64,000 bases of DNA from the NCBI GenBank assembly GCA_050330095.1, contig JBHJOC010000013.1, forward strand, positions 24,304-88,303, given 5' to 3'. The stretch is from JBCBWG01 sp036804185 (lineage in GTDB: Bacteria > Pseudomonadota > Alphaproteobacteria > Rhizobiales > Hyphomicrobiaceae). Made by a program: the position numbers and the translations under genes. The notes beneath the pieces were generated by a model that saw only the letters and a program-made list of their open reading frames with translations, did not search any database and was not told the origin of the DNA. The first letter of the stretch is position 1. Every line of letters starts with the position of its first letter. Of this stretch, positions 50,535 to 59,631 are shown piece after piece.

Positions 50535-51842
50535 ATGATACCGCGTTACGCAAGGCCCGAAATGACGTCGATCTGGGACACCGATACGCGGTTTCGGATC
50601 TGGTTTGAAATCGAGGCTCATGCCGCTCGCGCGATGGCTGATCTCGGAACGATCCCGCGGGAGGCGGCGGATCGAATCTGGGAGCTCGGATCGCGTGCGA
50701 CCTTCGATGCCGAGCGTATCGCAGAGATCGAGCGCGAGACGAAGCACGATGTCATCGCGTTCCTGACCCACCTTGCCGAGCATGTGGGCCCGGATGCGCG
50801 CTTCGTTCACCAGGGCATGACGTCATCAGACGTGCTTGATACCTGTTTCAACATTCAGCTCGCGCGTGCGAGCGACCTGCTGCTGCAGGGCCTCGACAGG
50901 CTATTGGCAGCGCTTGAGGCACGAGCCTTCGAGCACAAGATGACGCCGACCATCGGACGCAGCCACGGGATCCATGCCGAGCCGACGACGTTCGGCATCA
51001 AGCTGGCCTTTGCGCACGCAGAGTTCCAGCGAGCCCGGGCTCGGCTCATCGCGGCCCGCGCAGAGGTTGCAACGTGCGCGCTTTCGGGTGCTGTCGGGAC
51101 GTTTGCAAACATTGACCCGCGGGTCGAAGCCTATGTCGCCGAGCGCCTGGGCCTCAGCCCTGAGCCAGTGTCGACGCAGGTGATCCCGCGCGACCGCCAT
51201 GCGATGTATTTCGCGACGCTCGCCGTGATCGCCTCGTCCATCGAGCGGCTTGCGACCGAGATCCGGCACCTGCAGCGCACGGAGGTGCTCGAGGCGGAAG
51301 AGTATTTCGCGCCGGGTCAGAAGGGCTCGTCGGCGATGCCACACAAGCGTAACCCGGTGCTGACGGAAAATCTGACAGGGCTTGCGCGCATGGTGCGAGC
51401 CTATGCCATGCCTGCAATGGAGAACGTCGCACTCTGGCATGAGCGCGACATCTCGCATTCGTCGGTCGAGCGCATGATCGGGCCCGACGCGACCGTGACC
51501 CTTGATTTCGCGCTGAATCGCCTCGCCGGCGTGATCGAGAAGCTCGTCGTTTATCCCGAGCACATGCAGCGCAACCTCGACCGCCTTGGCGGCCTGCACA
51601 ACTCGCAGCGCGTGCTCCTCGCGCTCACCCAGGCCGGCGTGAGCCGGGAGGACGCCTATCGGCTCGTGCAGCGCAACGCGATGAAGACCTGGGAGCAGGG
51701 GTGTGATTTTCTCGAGGAACTGAAGTCCGACCCCGATGTCACCGCGAAGCTGTCGCCTGCAGAGCTCGAAGCGATGTTCGATCTCGGCTACCATTTCGCC
51801 CATGTCGACACGATCTTCGCCCGCGTGTTTGGCCGCAGCTGA
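50535..51842 (+). CDS. purB: adenylosuccinate lyase
   Basis: A 435-aa purine-synthesis enzyme of the fumarase/aspartase superfamily. The signature SSAMPHKRNPVLTENL forms the catalytic loop; THLAEHVGPDARFVHQGMTSSDVLDT holds the active-site His/Thr-Ser-Ser-Asp. It cleaves SAICAR and adenylosuccinate, releasing fumarate. It opens MIPRYARPEMTSIWDTDTRF, the usual PurB N-terminus for alphaproteobacteria. Monocistronic; no other pur genes in the window. Confidence 0.96.
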   Translation: MIPRYARPEMTSIWDTDTRFRIWFEIEAHAARAMADLGTIPREAADRIWELGSRATFDAERIAEIERETKHDVIAFLTHLAEHVGPDARFVHQGMTSSDVLDTCFNIQLARASDLLLQGLDRLLAALEARAFEHKMTPTIGRSHGIHAEPTTFGIKLAFAHAEFQRARARLIAARAEVATCALSGAVGTFANIDPRVEAYVAERLGLSPEPVSTQVIPRDRHAMYFATLAVIASSIERLATEIRHLQRTEVLEAEEYFAPGQKGSSAMPHKRNPVLTENLTGLARMVRAYAMPAMENVALWHERDISHSSVERMIGPDATVTLDFALNRLAGVIEKLVVYPEHMQRNLDRLGGLHNSQRVLLALTQAGVSREDAYRLVQRNAMKTWEQGCDFLEELKSDPDVTAKLSPAELEAMFDLGYHFAHVDTIFARVFGRS

Positions 51843-51927
51843 GGGCAGGCAATGAGGGCTGCAGAGGCTGTCATGCTAGGCAACGCATGATCGCCAAGCC
51901 TCGCGCAACGCCCTCATGGCTTGAAGG

Positions 51928-52824
51928 TCAACGCCCGGCGGGCGCTTCCTCGGCCTCAGGTGCGCACTCCGGTGCGGCGGCCCGCGCAATTGCAATGAGC
52001 TCCGGGCGATACTCAAAATGCATGGTGTCGTAGTGATACCAGCGCCCGCCCCAAATGAAGCCGTGACGTTCGAAGGCTTCGACGATCCAAAGCGGTATGC
52101 GGTTTTTGTAGACCGGAACGGCACCGGGCTTTCCACCAGACCAAATCCAGTAATCAGCATACGCTGTGTTAAGGTCGATGGCCGCACCGAAACTGTGCAC
52201 GCTCAGGCGGTTCGTCGCCGCGATCTTTCGCCAAACGAACGTGCCCGCTGATACGCCATAAACGGGCTTCACGGTCGCGGGCAGCGCGGCAAGCTCCTGT
52301 TTCACCCGCTCGAGCGCCGCGACAGCGCCAGCGGTTCGCGTGAACGACAGGGGCTTTCCGAACCAGTCGACGCGCGCGAGGCTCACACGCACGGCGGCCT
52401 CGCTCGCACCGTACACGGCCTTGAAGAACGCCTCGTTGCGGATTCGACCAGGGTCGAAATTCCGCTCGGGCTTTGAATCGCCAGCGCACGCGACAAGGGG
52501 GTAGACCTGCGAGAGCATGTCCTCGATGTCGGCGTCGGCGAGCTTTTGCTCGTGCGTTTTCTGGCGGCCATCGTCGATGACCAAGCCCGCGCCCGATGCG
52601 AGGCGAAGCGTGTTGCCTTCGACCGCTTCGACCACGCCAGGATAGCTCTCGATCAGCAGCCGAAGCCGCGTGTCGAGGTCTGGCGCACCGGCGCCGGCCA
52701 CAGCTGGCGATACGGAAGCAACCGACACCGCTGCCGCGAGCACCGCGAAGGCGCACGCGGCACGCGTTACGCTCGCCTCAGCACCCTTTTCGGCGCTCCC
52801 AAGTCCGGATCGTGCTGACTTCAC
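51928..52824 (-). CDS. M15-family D-alanyl-D-alanine carboxypeptidase-like peptidase
   Basis: A 298-aa secreted or anchored protein with an N-terminal hydrophobic segment (about residues 20-45) and a C-terminal M15_4-type zinc peptidase domain. Zinc and catalytic residues are visible in SVHSFGAAIDLNTAYADYW (His, Asp) and YHYDTMHFEYRPEL (His, Glu). It should trim peptidoglycan peptides. The GTG at 52824 follows AGAGAGAAG; the open frame upstream to 52932 overlaps the next gene heavily. Its start lies inside the end of the YARHG gene (about 47 bases overlap), so the two are co-expressed. Confidence 0.82.
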   Translation of the reverse strand: MKSARSGLGSAEKGAEASVTRAACAFAVLAAAVSVASVSPAVAGAGAPDLDTRLRLLIESYPGVVEAVEGNTLRLASGAGLVIDDGRQKTHEQKLADADIEDMLSQVYPLVACAGDSKPERNFDPGRIRNEAFFKAVYGASEAAVRVSLARVDWFGKPLSFTRTAGAVAALERVKQELAALPATVKPVYGVSAGTFVWRKIAATNRLSVHSFGAAIDLNTAYADYWIWSGGKPGAVPVYKNRIPLWIVEAFERHGFIWGGRWYHYDTMHFEYRPELIAIARAAAPECAPEAEEAPAGR

Positions 52825-53089
52825 GCGCTTCTCTCTGATTGAGCCGCCCGTAGGGGGGGTAGCATCGCGGCCCGAAGACGGCGATCGCCCTCGGCGTCTC
52901 GAAACAGTATCCCTTCGCCGCATAGATGGCATTGCGCGCGTACCAGAGCTCGCCGCAGCTCATGTAGCGGTAAGCTTCGGCGGTCGATGTCGTAGCGATG
53001 GTTCCTGCTCCGGTCGCAAGTGCCAGCGCACATGTGGCCAGAAGAGCATTCAGCGCGCGCGCCCCCCGCTTGGCAGATCCATTTAGCAT
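52778..53089 (-). CDS. secreted YARHG-domain protein
   Basis: A 103-aa protein with a signal peptide (about residues 12-39, ending AEA) and a compact YARHG-type domain: YRYMSCGELWYARNAIYAAKG, GPRCYPPYGRLNQREAREV and a final IRTWERRKGC. The YxR(N/H)xIYAxxGY pattern and the conserved C-terminal Trp are characteristic. The function of the domain is unknown, though it is often attached to cell-envelope proteins. Upstream of and overlapping the M15 peptidase gene, so an envelope role is consistent. Confidence 0.82.
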   Translation of the reverse strand: MLNGSAKRGARALNALLATCALALATGAGTIATTSTAEAYRYMSCGELWYARNAIYAAKGYCFETPRAIAVFGPRCYPPYGRLNQREAREVSTIRTWERRKGC

Positions 53090-53464
53090 CTCTCACTCCC
53101 TGTGTCAGAGCCCATGTTCCGTCCGCCCTCTGGCGCGCTCACGTTATCGAGCCGCAGCAGGCCCGGCGTCTCGGGCGTTCCTGATGGCCGTCAAGTGAGG
53201 CGTCGCGCCAAAATCGATAGGACGTCGGTGCTATGCAGCGATCTTGGCGCGACGGACCACGAGAGACCACTCCGAAAGTGATCACGGCGCTGAGCAGTCT
53301 GCCTTGCTGTAAATCAAAAGGCGCTGATGCGATTGTGAGTGGTGAACCGGCGGCGCGCAGCGTGCGTCTCAGGCAGTACGTGCGTCCGAGCCGAGGGCTA
53401 TGGCAGATATTGACGACGGCGAGCGGTTGGCGAACGCAACTGTTGGCAGAGAGAGGAGCAGATC
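53090..53464. other. intergenic region, no gene seen
   Basis: About 375 bases between divergent genes. A TTGACG hexamer at 53410 resembles a -35 box for the DUF4259 gene, but I find no convincing -10. No RNA gene, repeat or ribosome-bound frame is evident apart from that. Confidence 0.4.
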
Positions 53465-53872
53465 ATGGGTGCATGGGGTATCGGCTCGTTCGAGAATGAC
53501 GATGCGGCCGACTTTATTGTCGAATTCGAGGACGGCGGGGTTGTCACAGCCGCCGAAGCTATTCGCACGGTGACCGAATACGAGGCGGAGGACTATCTCG
53601 AAATCATGGAGGCGGGCGTCGCGCTGGCTGCGGCTGAACTCGTGTTGGCGGCGCTTTCAGGCGATGCGTCACGACTGACCGACGAGGCGCGCGCCGCACT
53701 TGCGCCACACGTCTCGGCTCTCGCCAGGGCTGACTTGCGTGGTGATGCTGTGCAGGCCGTTGTGCGCATCCTGGCAGACAGCGAACTGCGGGAGCTTTGG
53801 GAGGAGACCGACGAATGCGACGCCTGGCTCGCCAACGTCGAGGCGCTGCTCGAGCGTCTCAACGCGCTGTAA
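53465..53872 (+). CDS. DUF4259-domain protein
   Basis: A 135-aa cytoplasmic protein. MGAWGIGSFENDDAADFIVEFED is the family opening (G-A-W-G-x-G-x-F-x-N-D-x-A-x-D), followed by helical segments ending in DECDAWLANVEALLERLNAL. The function is unknown. The ribosome site GAGAGGAG precedes the ATG. The next gene on this side converges on it, and no partner is evident. Highly acidic (many Glu and Asp). Confidence 0.8.
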   Translation: MGAWGIGSFENDDAADFIVEFEDGGVVTAAEAIRTVTEYEAEDYLEIMEAGVALAAAELVLAALSGDASRLTDEARAALAPHVSALARADLRGDAVQAVVRILADSELRELWEETDECDAWLANVEALLERLNAL

Positions 53873-53991
53873 TCAGGTTGCGTGGTGGATCAATGCGGGT
53901 TACCGGCTCGGCATCGACCCGCGGACGTCACGTGCCGGCCTGAAAGACTTAGAACGCTGTGCTGCGTTCCCATGCTCGCTGACTTGAGACC

Positions 53992-56622
53992 TTAGAATGC
54001 CGGGACGGTCTGGCGGCGGCGTTGGCTCATCACGACAAGCCCCAGCAGCAGCAGCGCAGGCAGGTAGAAGATCTCTTTGATCCAGCGGTCCCGCGGCGTC
54101 TTCACCTCGCTAACGACGACCGGCGTGTCGGCATAGAAATCAAACTGGCGTGCGAGCCTGTCGAAGCGCGTGCCCGTGAGCGGCTCGTCGATCTTGGCGA
54201 CGCCATCTTCGGCTTCGACCAGCAACCCAACGGCACTGAGGCGCGCCGTCGCCGTCGGTTCCGTTCCGACCGGCAGCACGACGAAGCTGTCGATCATACG
54301 GTCCGCGTTGCTGAAGCTCGGACCGGAAATCTTCAGCCTGATCTCGTCACCTGGATCAGCACGGCCAACGACCTCCGCAATCGTCGAGCCAGGACCAATA
54401 TCGAAGGGCGGCGAGACTTGATCGAGCCAGTAGCCTGGTCGGAACAGGGTGAAGGCGATCAGCAAGAGGGCTGCCGTTTCCCACCAGCGGTTTCGCGTCA
54501 ATAAGTATCCCTGTGTCGCAGCGGCAAACAGCATCATCGCGACGACGGCGACCAGGAAGACAAAAACGGCCTTTGTCGCTGAGACGTCGATCAGCAAAAG
54601 CTCGGTATTGAAAATGAACAGGAATGGCAGAAGTGCCGTCCTGATGTCGTACATAAAGCCTTGAATTCCTGTTCTGATCGGATCACCGCCGGAGATGGCG
54701 GCTGCTGCGAATGCGGCCAAGCCGACGGGCGGCGTATCGTCGGCCAGAATGCCGAAGTAGAAGACAAAAAGGTGAACCGCAATGAGTGGTACGATGAGGC
54801 CTTCTTGCGCGCCGAGTGTAACAATAACCGGCGCCATCAGCGAGGATACGACAATATAGTTCGCTGTGGTTGGCAGGCCCATTCCAAGGATGAGGCTCAT
54901 CACCGCCACAAGGATCAGCATGACCATGAGTGAGCCGCCGGACAGATACTCGACGAACTCCGAGATCACCTGATGCATGCCGGTGAGTGAAACTGTCCCT
55001 ACGATAATGCCGGCAACGCCGGTTGCGACCCCGATCGCGATCATATTTCTCGCGCCGGAAATCATCCCATCGGTGAACTCTGACATGCCTCTTGCGACTT
55101 CGGCTCTAATATCCCCACCCGCCCGAAACGCCGCCTTCAAAGGATGGTGCGACAGCGCGACGACGATCATCGCGATTGTCGCCCAAAAGGCTGAGAGAGT
55201 CGGCGATAGCCGCTCGATCATAATGCACCAGATCAGGATCACGATCGGCAGGAGAAAATACAGGCCGGTGACGGCCACATCACCGACGCGCGGCAACATC
55301 ATCGACTGGCTGCTTGGATTATCGACCTCGAGATCGGGGTGGCGTGCGGCGAGAGCGATCAGCGCCAGATATGCGGCCGCGCACAGAACGCCGCCGCTCA
55401 GAAACCCGCTGCCCGGCAAAACATCGCGGATCCAGCCGAGCCCGTAGTAGACAGCGATGGAAAGAACGGCCAGGCCAAGGAACCCACTCAAAAATCCAAG
55501 CGCCTTGGTCGCGAAATTCATCGTCGACGGTGGGCGCTGCATGCCTTGAAGGCCCATTTTCAGCGCTTCAAGGTGAACGATATAGATAAGGGCGATGTAA
55601 GAGACGACAGCGGGTAGGATCGCGTGTTTGATGATCTCGGTGTAGGCAATTCCTGTGAACTCTGCGATCAGGAATGCTGCTGCGCCCATGACCGGTGGCG
55701 TGAGCTGCCCGTTGGTCGATGAGGCGACTTCGACGGCGCCGGCCTTTTCAGCCGAAAACCCTGTTCGCTTCATCAGCGGAATCGTGAACGTTCCGGTCGT
55801 GACGACGTTCGCTATCGACGAGCCTGAATAGAGCCCGCTCATGGCGGAGGCGCACACAGCAGCCTTGGCGGGGCCACCCCGAAGATGGCCTAGCGCCGAG
55901 AAGGCCAGCTTTATGAAATAATTTCCCGCGCCAGCTTTCTCGAGAATGGCTCCGAATAGAACGAAAAGAAAGATCATCTGTGCCGAGACGCCAAGCGCGA
56001 CACCGAACACACCTTCTGTCTGCATCCAAAAATGCCACATCGCTTTTTCGAACGACGCGCCGCGCCACTGGATGACTTCAGGCAGCCAGCGTGAGTCGCC
56101 GAAAAACGTGTAGCCGAGGAAAACGCCTGCGACGATGACCAGTGGCAAGCCGAGCGAGCGGTAACAGGCGATCGCGAGAACGGTGAGCCCAACGGATGAT
56201 GCGATCAGGTCGCCCTGTGTTGGCAATCCCGCCCGCAATGCGATCGAATCCTTGAAGACATAGAGGTAGAGACAGGCTGCAACGCCGGCGAAGCCGAGCA
56301 CCCAATCGTACCAGGGAATATATTGTCGTGGGCTCGATCGAAGCAGCGGAAAAGCGAGGGCTGCAAGAAGCAGGGCGAAGGAGAGGTGAAAAAGCCGAAT
56401 CTCGGAATTGTTGAGGATAATATTGAGGCCCGTGACATCCACGAGCCAAAAAGGCATGTTCGAGGAATAAAAGAGCTGAAAAACGGACCAGACGAAACAA
56501 AGACCTGGAATGAGATAGACCTGCCAGCCGATCGGATTGCGACCACCTGTATCGACGTCGGCTGCGATGTCGGCTGCGCTCTTTTCGATTTGGCCATCAC
56601 CGCGATTTGAAACAACGGTCAT
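53992..56622 (-). CDS. TRAP transporter permease, 4TM/12TM fusion (TAXI type)
   Basis: An 876-aa fused permease for a sodium- or proton-driven TRAP system. The N-terminal part has the small-subunit-like helices. The central DctM-like part has FGAILEKAGAGNYFIKLAFSALGHLRGGPAKAAV, GSSIANVVTTGTFTIPLMKRTGF and the Pro/Gly-rich LGMGLPTTANYIVVSSLMAPVI. A C-terminal extension beyond the last helices is periplasmic or cytosolic. It works with the TAXI receptor at 57221, which is encoded upstream. The receptor and permease are separated by about 600 bases holding repeats, which is unusual for an operon. Confidence 0.92.
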   Translation of the reverse strand: MTVVSNRGDGQIEKSAADIAADVDTGGRNPIGWQVYLIPGLCFVWSVFQLFYSSNMPFWLVDVTGLNIILNNSEIRLFHLSFALLLAALAFPLLRSSPRQYIPWYDWVLGFAGVAACLYLYVFKDSIALRAGLPTQGDLIASSVGLTVLAIACYRSLGLPLVIVAGVFLGYTFFGDSRWLPEVIQWRGASFEKAMWHFWMQTEGVFGVALGVSAQMIFLFVLFGAILEKAGAGNYFIKLAFSALGHLRGGPAKAAVCASAMSGLYSGSSIANVVTTGTFTIPLMKRTGFSAEKAGAVEVASSTNGQLTPPVMGAAAFLIAEFTGIAYTEIIKHAILPAVVSYIALIYIVHLEALKMGLQGMQRPPSTMNFATKALGFLSGFLGLAVLSIAVYYGLGWIRDVLPGSGFLSGGVLCAAAYLALIALAARHPDLEVDNPSSQSMMLPRVGDVAVTGLYFLLPIVILIWCIMIERLSPTLSAFWATIAMIVVALSHHPLKAAFRAGGDIRAEVARGMSEFTDGMISGARNMIAIGVATGVAGIIVGTVSLTGMHQVISEFVEYLSGGSLMVMLILVAVMSLILGMGLPTTANYIVVSSLMAPVIVTLGAQEGLIVPLIAVHLFVFYFGILADDTPPVGLAAFAAAAISGGDPIRTGIQGFMYDIRTALLPFLFIFNTELLLIDVSATKAVFVFLVAVVAMMLFAAATQGYLLTRNRWWETAALLLIAFTLFRPGYWLDQVSPPFDIGPGSTIAEVVGRADPGDEIRLKISGPSFSNADRMIDSFVVLPVGTEPTATARLSAVGLLVEAEDGVAKIDEPLTGTRFDRLARQFDFYADTPVVVSEVKTPRDRWIKEIFYLPALLLLGLVVMSQRRRQTVPAF

Positions 56623-56686
56623 ATTGCGCTCTGACTGGTCGGGGTTGAGCCTCTGAGGTGATCAGGCATGCGGCCCGAGCGGCACC

Positions 56687-56760
56687 CTGGTACCCGCTTT
56701 CCGTAGCTCGTGAGACTCCCTCGTCAGGCGCCGAGACAAACTGCAGACAGCCGGTACTAG
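56687..56760 (-). repeat. single-hairpin unit, family 1 right half, reverse orientation
   Basis: 74 bp from CTGG (56687-56690) to CTAG (56757-56760), beginning CTGGTACCCGCTTTCCG and ending CCGGTACTAG. The CTAG is shared with the following family 2 element. Confidence 0.78.
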
Positions 56761-56925
56761 TGTTCCGTCTGCGACACCTAGTTTGCTTTGCAGCACCTGA
56801 TTGACCAAGTGTCGGAGACATAGGGAACACGAGCAACGTTATGATTCTCGTGTTGCTTTTGTCACTAACGCCTGGCAGGCGAGACCGCAGAAGGTGGGGA
56901 CCAAGCGTGAGTGGCGCCACACTAC
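56757..56925 (+). repeat. two-hairpin intergenic element, family 2 (full)
   Basis: Starts with the shared CTAG, has the second-hairpin arms ACCAAGTGTCGGAGA, centre CGAG-CAACGTTATGATT-CTCG (13 nt) and the GGTGGGGACCAAGCGTGAG hairpin, ending CACTACG. Lies between the TAXI receptor and permease genes. Confidence 0.85.
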
Positions 56926-57220
56926 GACCCAACAGGATAGAGCATCCGAATCTGCCCCTCATCGATCGCGGTTACGATCGGTCGGGGCCAAATTGTGCTC
57001 TCCACTTCGAGGCGCCTTCGGCCACGTCAGGAGCGATCGCCCGACTGAGGTTGCTCTATCGCCCGCGTTCGTCACATTCAGTCATCTGCGCCCCACATAA
57101 GAACAGCGTGGCAACAAATGTGTGACACTGAACAAATCCACAGGACTGCTTCTGCCGCAAGAACCGGTATTTGCAGGCAAAGGTCCAACTTGGCCCCTTT
57201 GCCCGCAAACATGGGCCCGG
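56926..57220. other. spacer between TRAP receptor and permease, no gene seen
   Basis: About 295 bases downstream of the receptor gene, between it and the hairpin elements. I see no coding frame with a ribosome site and no clear terminator. Confidence 0.35.
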
Positions 57221-58180
57221 TTACTGCATCCAGCCGCGTTCCTTGTAGTACTTGATGGCCCCGTCATGCAGCGGCGCGGAGAGGCCATCCTTGATCATCT
57301 CTTCCTCTTTGAGATTCGCCAGCGCCGGGTGCAAGCCCTTGAACTGATCGAAATTGTCGAAGATGGCTTTCACGACAACATAAACGACGTCGTCTGGAAC
57401 CTTGGCGCTCGAAACAAATGTGGCGCCGACGCCAAACGTGTTGATGTCCTGCTCGTTATTATACATTCCGGCCGGAATGACAGCTTTGCGATAGAACGGA
57501 TTGTCTGCGACGAGCTTGTCAATCGCCGGCCCCATGGCGTTGACGAGGTTTGACGGGCAGGAGGACAGGGTTTCCTGAGTCAGCGCCGAAGGGTGGCCGA
57601 CCAGCCAGAAATATGCGTCGATCTTACCGTCGCACAATGCCTGACCCGTCTCTGCCGACTTCAGCTCGGCAGCCAACCTCAGATCCGAGCGTTGCCAGCC
57701 GAGGCCTGCTTCGATCACTTCCCAGGTGCCGCGCGTGCCCGAACCAGGATTGCCGATATTGAGCGCTTTGCCCTTCAGGTCGTCGATGTTGGCGATGCCG
57801 GCTTCCTTGCGCGCGAGGATTGTGACGGGCTCCGGATGGACCGCGAACACAGCCCTGAGATCGGTGAACGCCCCCTGATCCTTGAAGGAATCGGTGCCAT
57901 TGTAAGCATGATATTGCCAGTCGGACTGCGCGACCCCGAACTCGAGCTCGCCCGCTCTGATCGTGTTGATGTTGTAAATCGAGCCGCCCGTCGACTCCGC
58001 TGAGCAGCGAATACCGTGATCTTTCCGGTCTTTGTTAACGAGCCGGCAGATGGCGCCGCCAACAGGATAATAGACGCCGGTCACGCCACCCGTGCCGATT
58101 GAAATGAAGCGCTGCTGGGCAACCGCAGCGCCGGCGGTAAGAAGTGAAACGACGAGCGCTCCAATAATCTGCTTTCTCAT
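57221..58180 (-). CDS. TAXI-family TRAP transporter solute receptor
   Basis: A 319-aa periplasmic receptor. Signal peptide at residues 1-22 (LVVSLLTAGAAVAQQ). The mature start RFISIGTGGVTGVYYPVGGAICRLVN is the TAXI signature, with later GNPGSGTRGTWEVIEAGLGW. TAXI receptors bind glutamate, other carboxylates or unknown anions and hand them to the fused permease. Its gene precedes the permease on the same strand, separated by about 600 bases of spacer and repeats. The ligand is not known. Confidence 0.92.
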   Translation of the reverse strand: MRKQIIGALVVSLLTAGAAVAQQRFISIGTGGVTGVYYPVGGAICRLVNKDRKDHGIRCSAESTGGSIYNINTIRAGELEFGVAQSDWQYHAYNGTDSFKDQGAFTDLRAVFAVHPEPVTILARKEAGIANIDDLKGKALNIGNPGSGTRGTWEVIEAGLGWQRSDLRLAAELKSAETGQALCDGKIDAYFWLVGHPSALTQETLSSCPSNLVNAMGPAIDKLVADNPFYRKAVIPAGMYNNEQDINTFGVGATFVSSAKVPDDVVYVVVKAIFDNFDQFKGLHPALANLKEEEMIKDGLSAPLHDGAIKYYKERGWMQ

Positions 58181-58411
58181 CAGGCCGTGCCTCCCCTATG
58201 CTCTGCGTTTTGGCGGGTCGATCGATGGCGATGCGCCCAATCGACAGCGTTGCGCGGGAGGACTAGACCGCAGGCGGGCGAGCGTTGCAAGTCGTTATTG
58301 TTCTCAAGTCTTTGCCGCGACGCACAAAAATTGAACAAGCCGGACCTGATCGCCCGCGCCACGAGTTGATCATCAGGGTGTCGCCGAGAGCCGTTTCAAC
58401 CGTGACGATGA

Positions 58412-58708
58412 TCAGCCGTCGAGGCTCGGATCAGCAAGGTGCTGGCGCAGCATTTCGCTATACTGCGCTGCGAGATCTTGGACGTAGGCCTCATGGCTCT
58501 CCACGCCAAGGACTGTCTTGCCGACGTGGGCATTATAGCGGGCGGCAGCCCACAGAAACGCCAAGTGAAGATCGGTTGCCTTCACCGTCTGGTTCTCGCG
58601 ATTTGCAAGATCGATGAACTTGTTTGCAACCTTGATGAAGGCGGCGGTGTCGAGCGCGCCTTCGCGACGGTCCATGCGGCGCGACTTGCGCGTGTCAGAT
58701 TGCGACAT
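58412..58708 (-). CDS. DUF3144-like small protein
   Basis: A 98-aa soluble protein. The pattern FIKVANKFIDLANRENQTVKATDLHLAFLWAAARYNAHVG matches DUF3144 proteins (F-x3-AN-x-FIDLAN..., then AAARxNAHV). The remainder is a charged helical tail. The function is unknown. It follows the 291-aa gene on the same strand after 47 bases and is probably the last gene of the fdhD-mob operon. Confidence 0.68.
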   Translation of the reverse strand: MSQSDTRKSRRMDRREGALDTAAFIKVANKFIDLANRENQTVKATDLHLAFLWAAARYNAHVGKTVLGVESHEAYVQDLAAQYSEMLRQHLADPSLDG

Positions 58709-58755
58709 GTCAGATTGCCTTTCGTGAGGTCTTGGGAACCGATCGCGAGTTCAGC

Positions 58756-59631
58756 TTATCGCTCGGGTTGCTCGCCCACCACCTGCCACCGGGGGCCGAT
58801 CTCGACGAGGACTGGCACACCGGCTCGCGCGGCTTCGATCATGGAACGCACTTGCTGGTCTTGAGCGCCCGGTTCGGCCAAGATCGCGACGATGGCTGCA
58901 AACGCTTTCGCCATGCTCGGTTCGTGCGGTGAGGGCAGGGTTTGAGGTTCAGCGACGACGATCAGGATCTGGTTGAGCTCTGCCGCTGCAACTTGAAATG
59001 CCTTGTTATTTGGGGTTGTGGTCCAAACGATGTTGCTGGGCATCGCTGCGCCCTTTGGGAGGGTGCTGAGCGCCTCGATGATCGCGGCCTCCGACACGGG
59101 AGCAGGTGTGACGACGCGCCGGTCCGGCAGCCTTGCTGCCAACTCGAGCAGCGACAGCAGCGCATCACTGCTGTCCGGGTGTGAAGCAACAGCCAGCACG
59201 CCCGGCACATACGACAAGAAGCCCGCAAGCGCGGCGACCGACGCACGATGGTTCAAGTCTGCGCGAACGGGTGCGATCGCGCCTCTGGTTGCAGCAAGCA
59301 ACGCCGCCACCATGGGCGGCTCAGCCTCTGTTGCGCCAAACGGGCTGGAATCATCGTCGATGAAATCCCAGCCGACGAGATCGCCTTCGCCGTCGCGCGC
59401 AATTCTCTGAACATTATGCGCGGCGTTATAGTCGAGCCCAGGTCCGATCATCACGATCGTTGCCGGTCCTGTCGGTGCCCCGAGCACGGGTCTCGGATCG
59501 GGGTCCCTTGCGATGGCCGTCGAAAGCATGAACACGACGCTCAGCACTATTGCCAGCATCCGGCCGCCCCCCCAAATGGAAAGGGGAAGCCTCGGCCAAG
59601 GCGTCAGGGCTGGGTCAGCAGCCCCGCTCAT
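58756..59631 (-). CDS. unknown protein in the molybdenum-cofactor operon
   Basis: A 291-aa protein I do not recognise. A hydrophobic segment (about residues 25-43, after a short Pro/Gly-rich N-terminus) could be a signal or anchor, and the remainder is soluble, Ala-rich with VVAEPQTLPSPHEPSMAKAF and a C-terminal half suggestive of an alpha-beta fold. Its start overlaps the mobB stop by 4 bases (ATGA), so it is part of the mob operon. Possible roles in cofactor delivery or in an adjoining oxidoreductase pathway are guesses. Confidence 0.6.
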   Translation of the reverse strand: MSGAADPALTPWPRLPLSIWGGGRMLAIVLSVVFMLSTAIARDPDPRPVLGAPTGPATIVMIGPGLDYNAAHNVQRIARDGEGDLVGWDFIDDDSSPFGATEAEPPMVAALLAATRGAIAPVRADLNHRASVAALAGFLSYVPGVLAVASHPDSSDALLSLLELAARLPDRRVVTPAPVSEAAIIEALSTLPKGAAMPSNIVWTTTPNNKAFQVAAAELNQILIVVAEPQTLPSPHEPSMAKAFAAIVAILAEPGAQDQQVRSMIEAARAGVPVLVEIGPRWQVVGEQPER

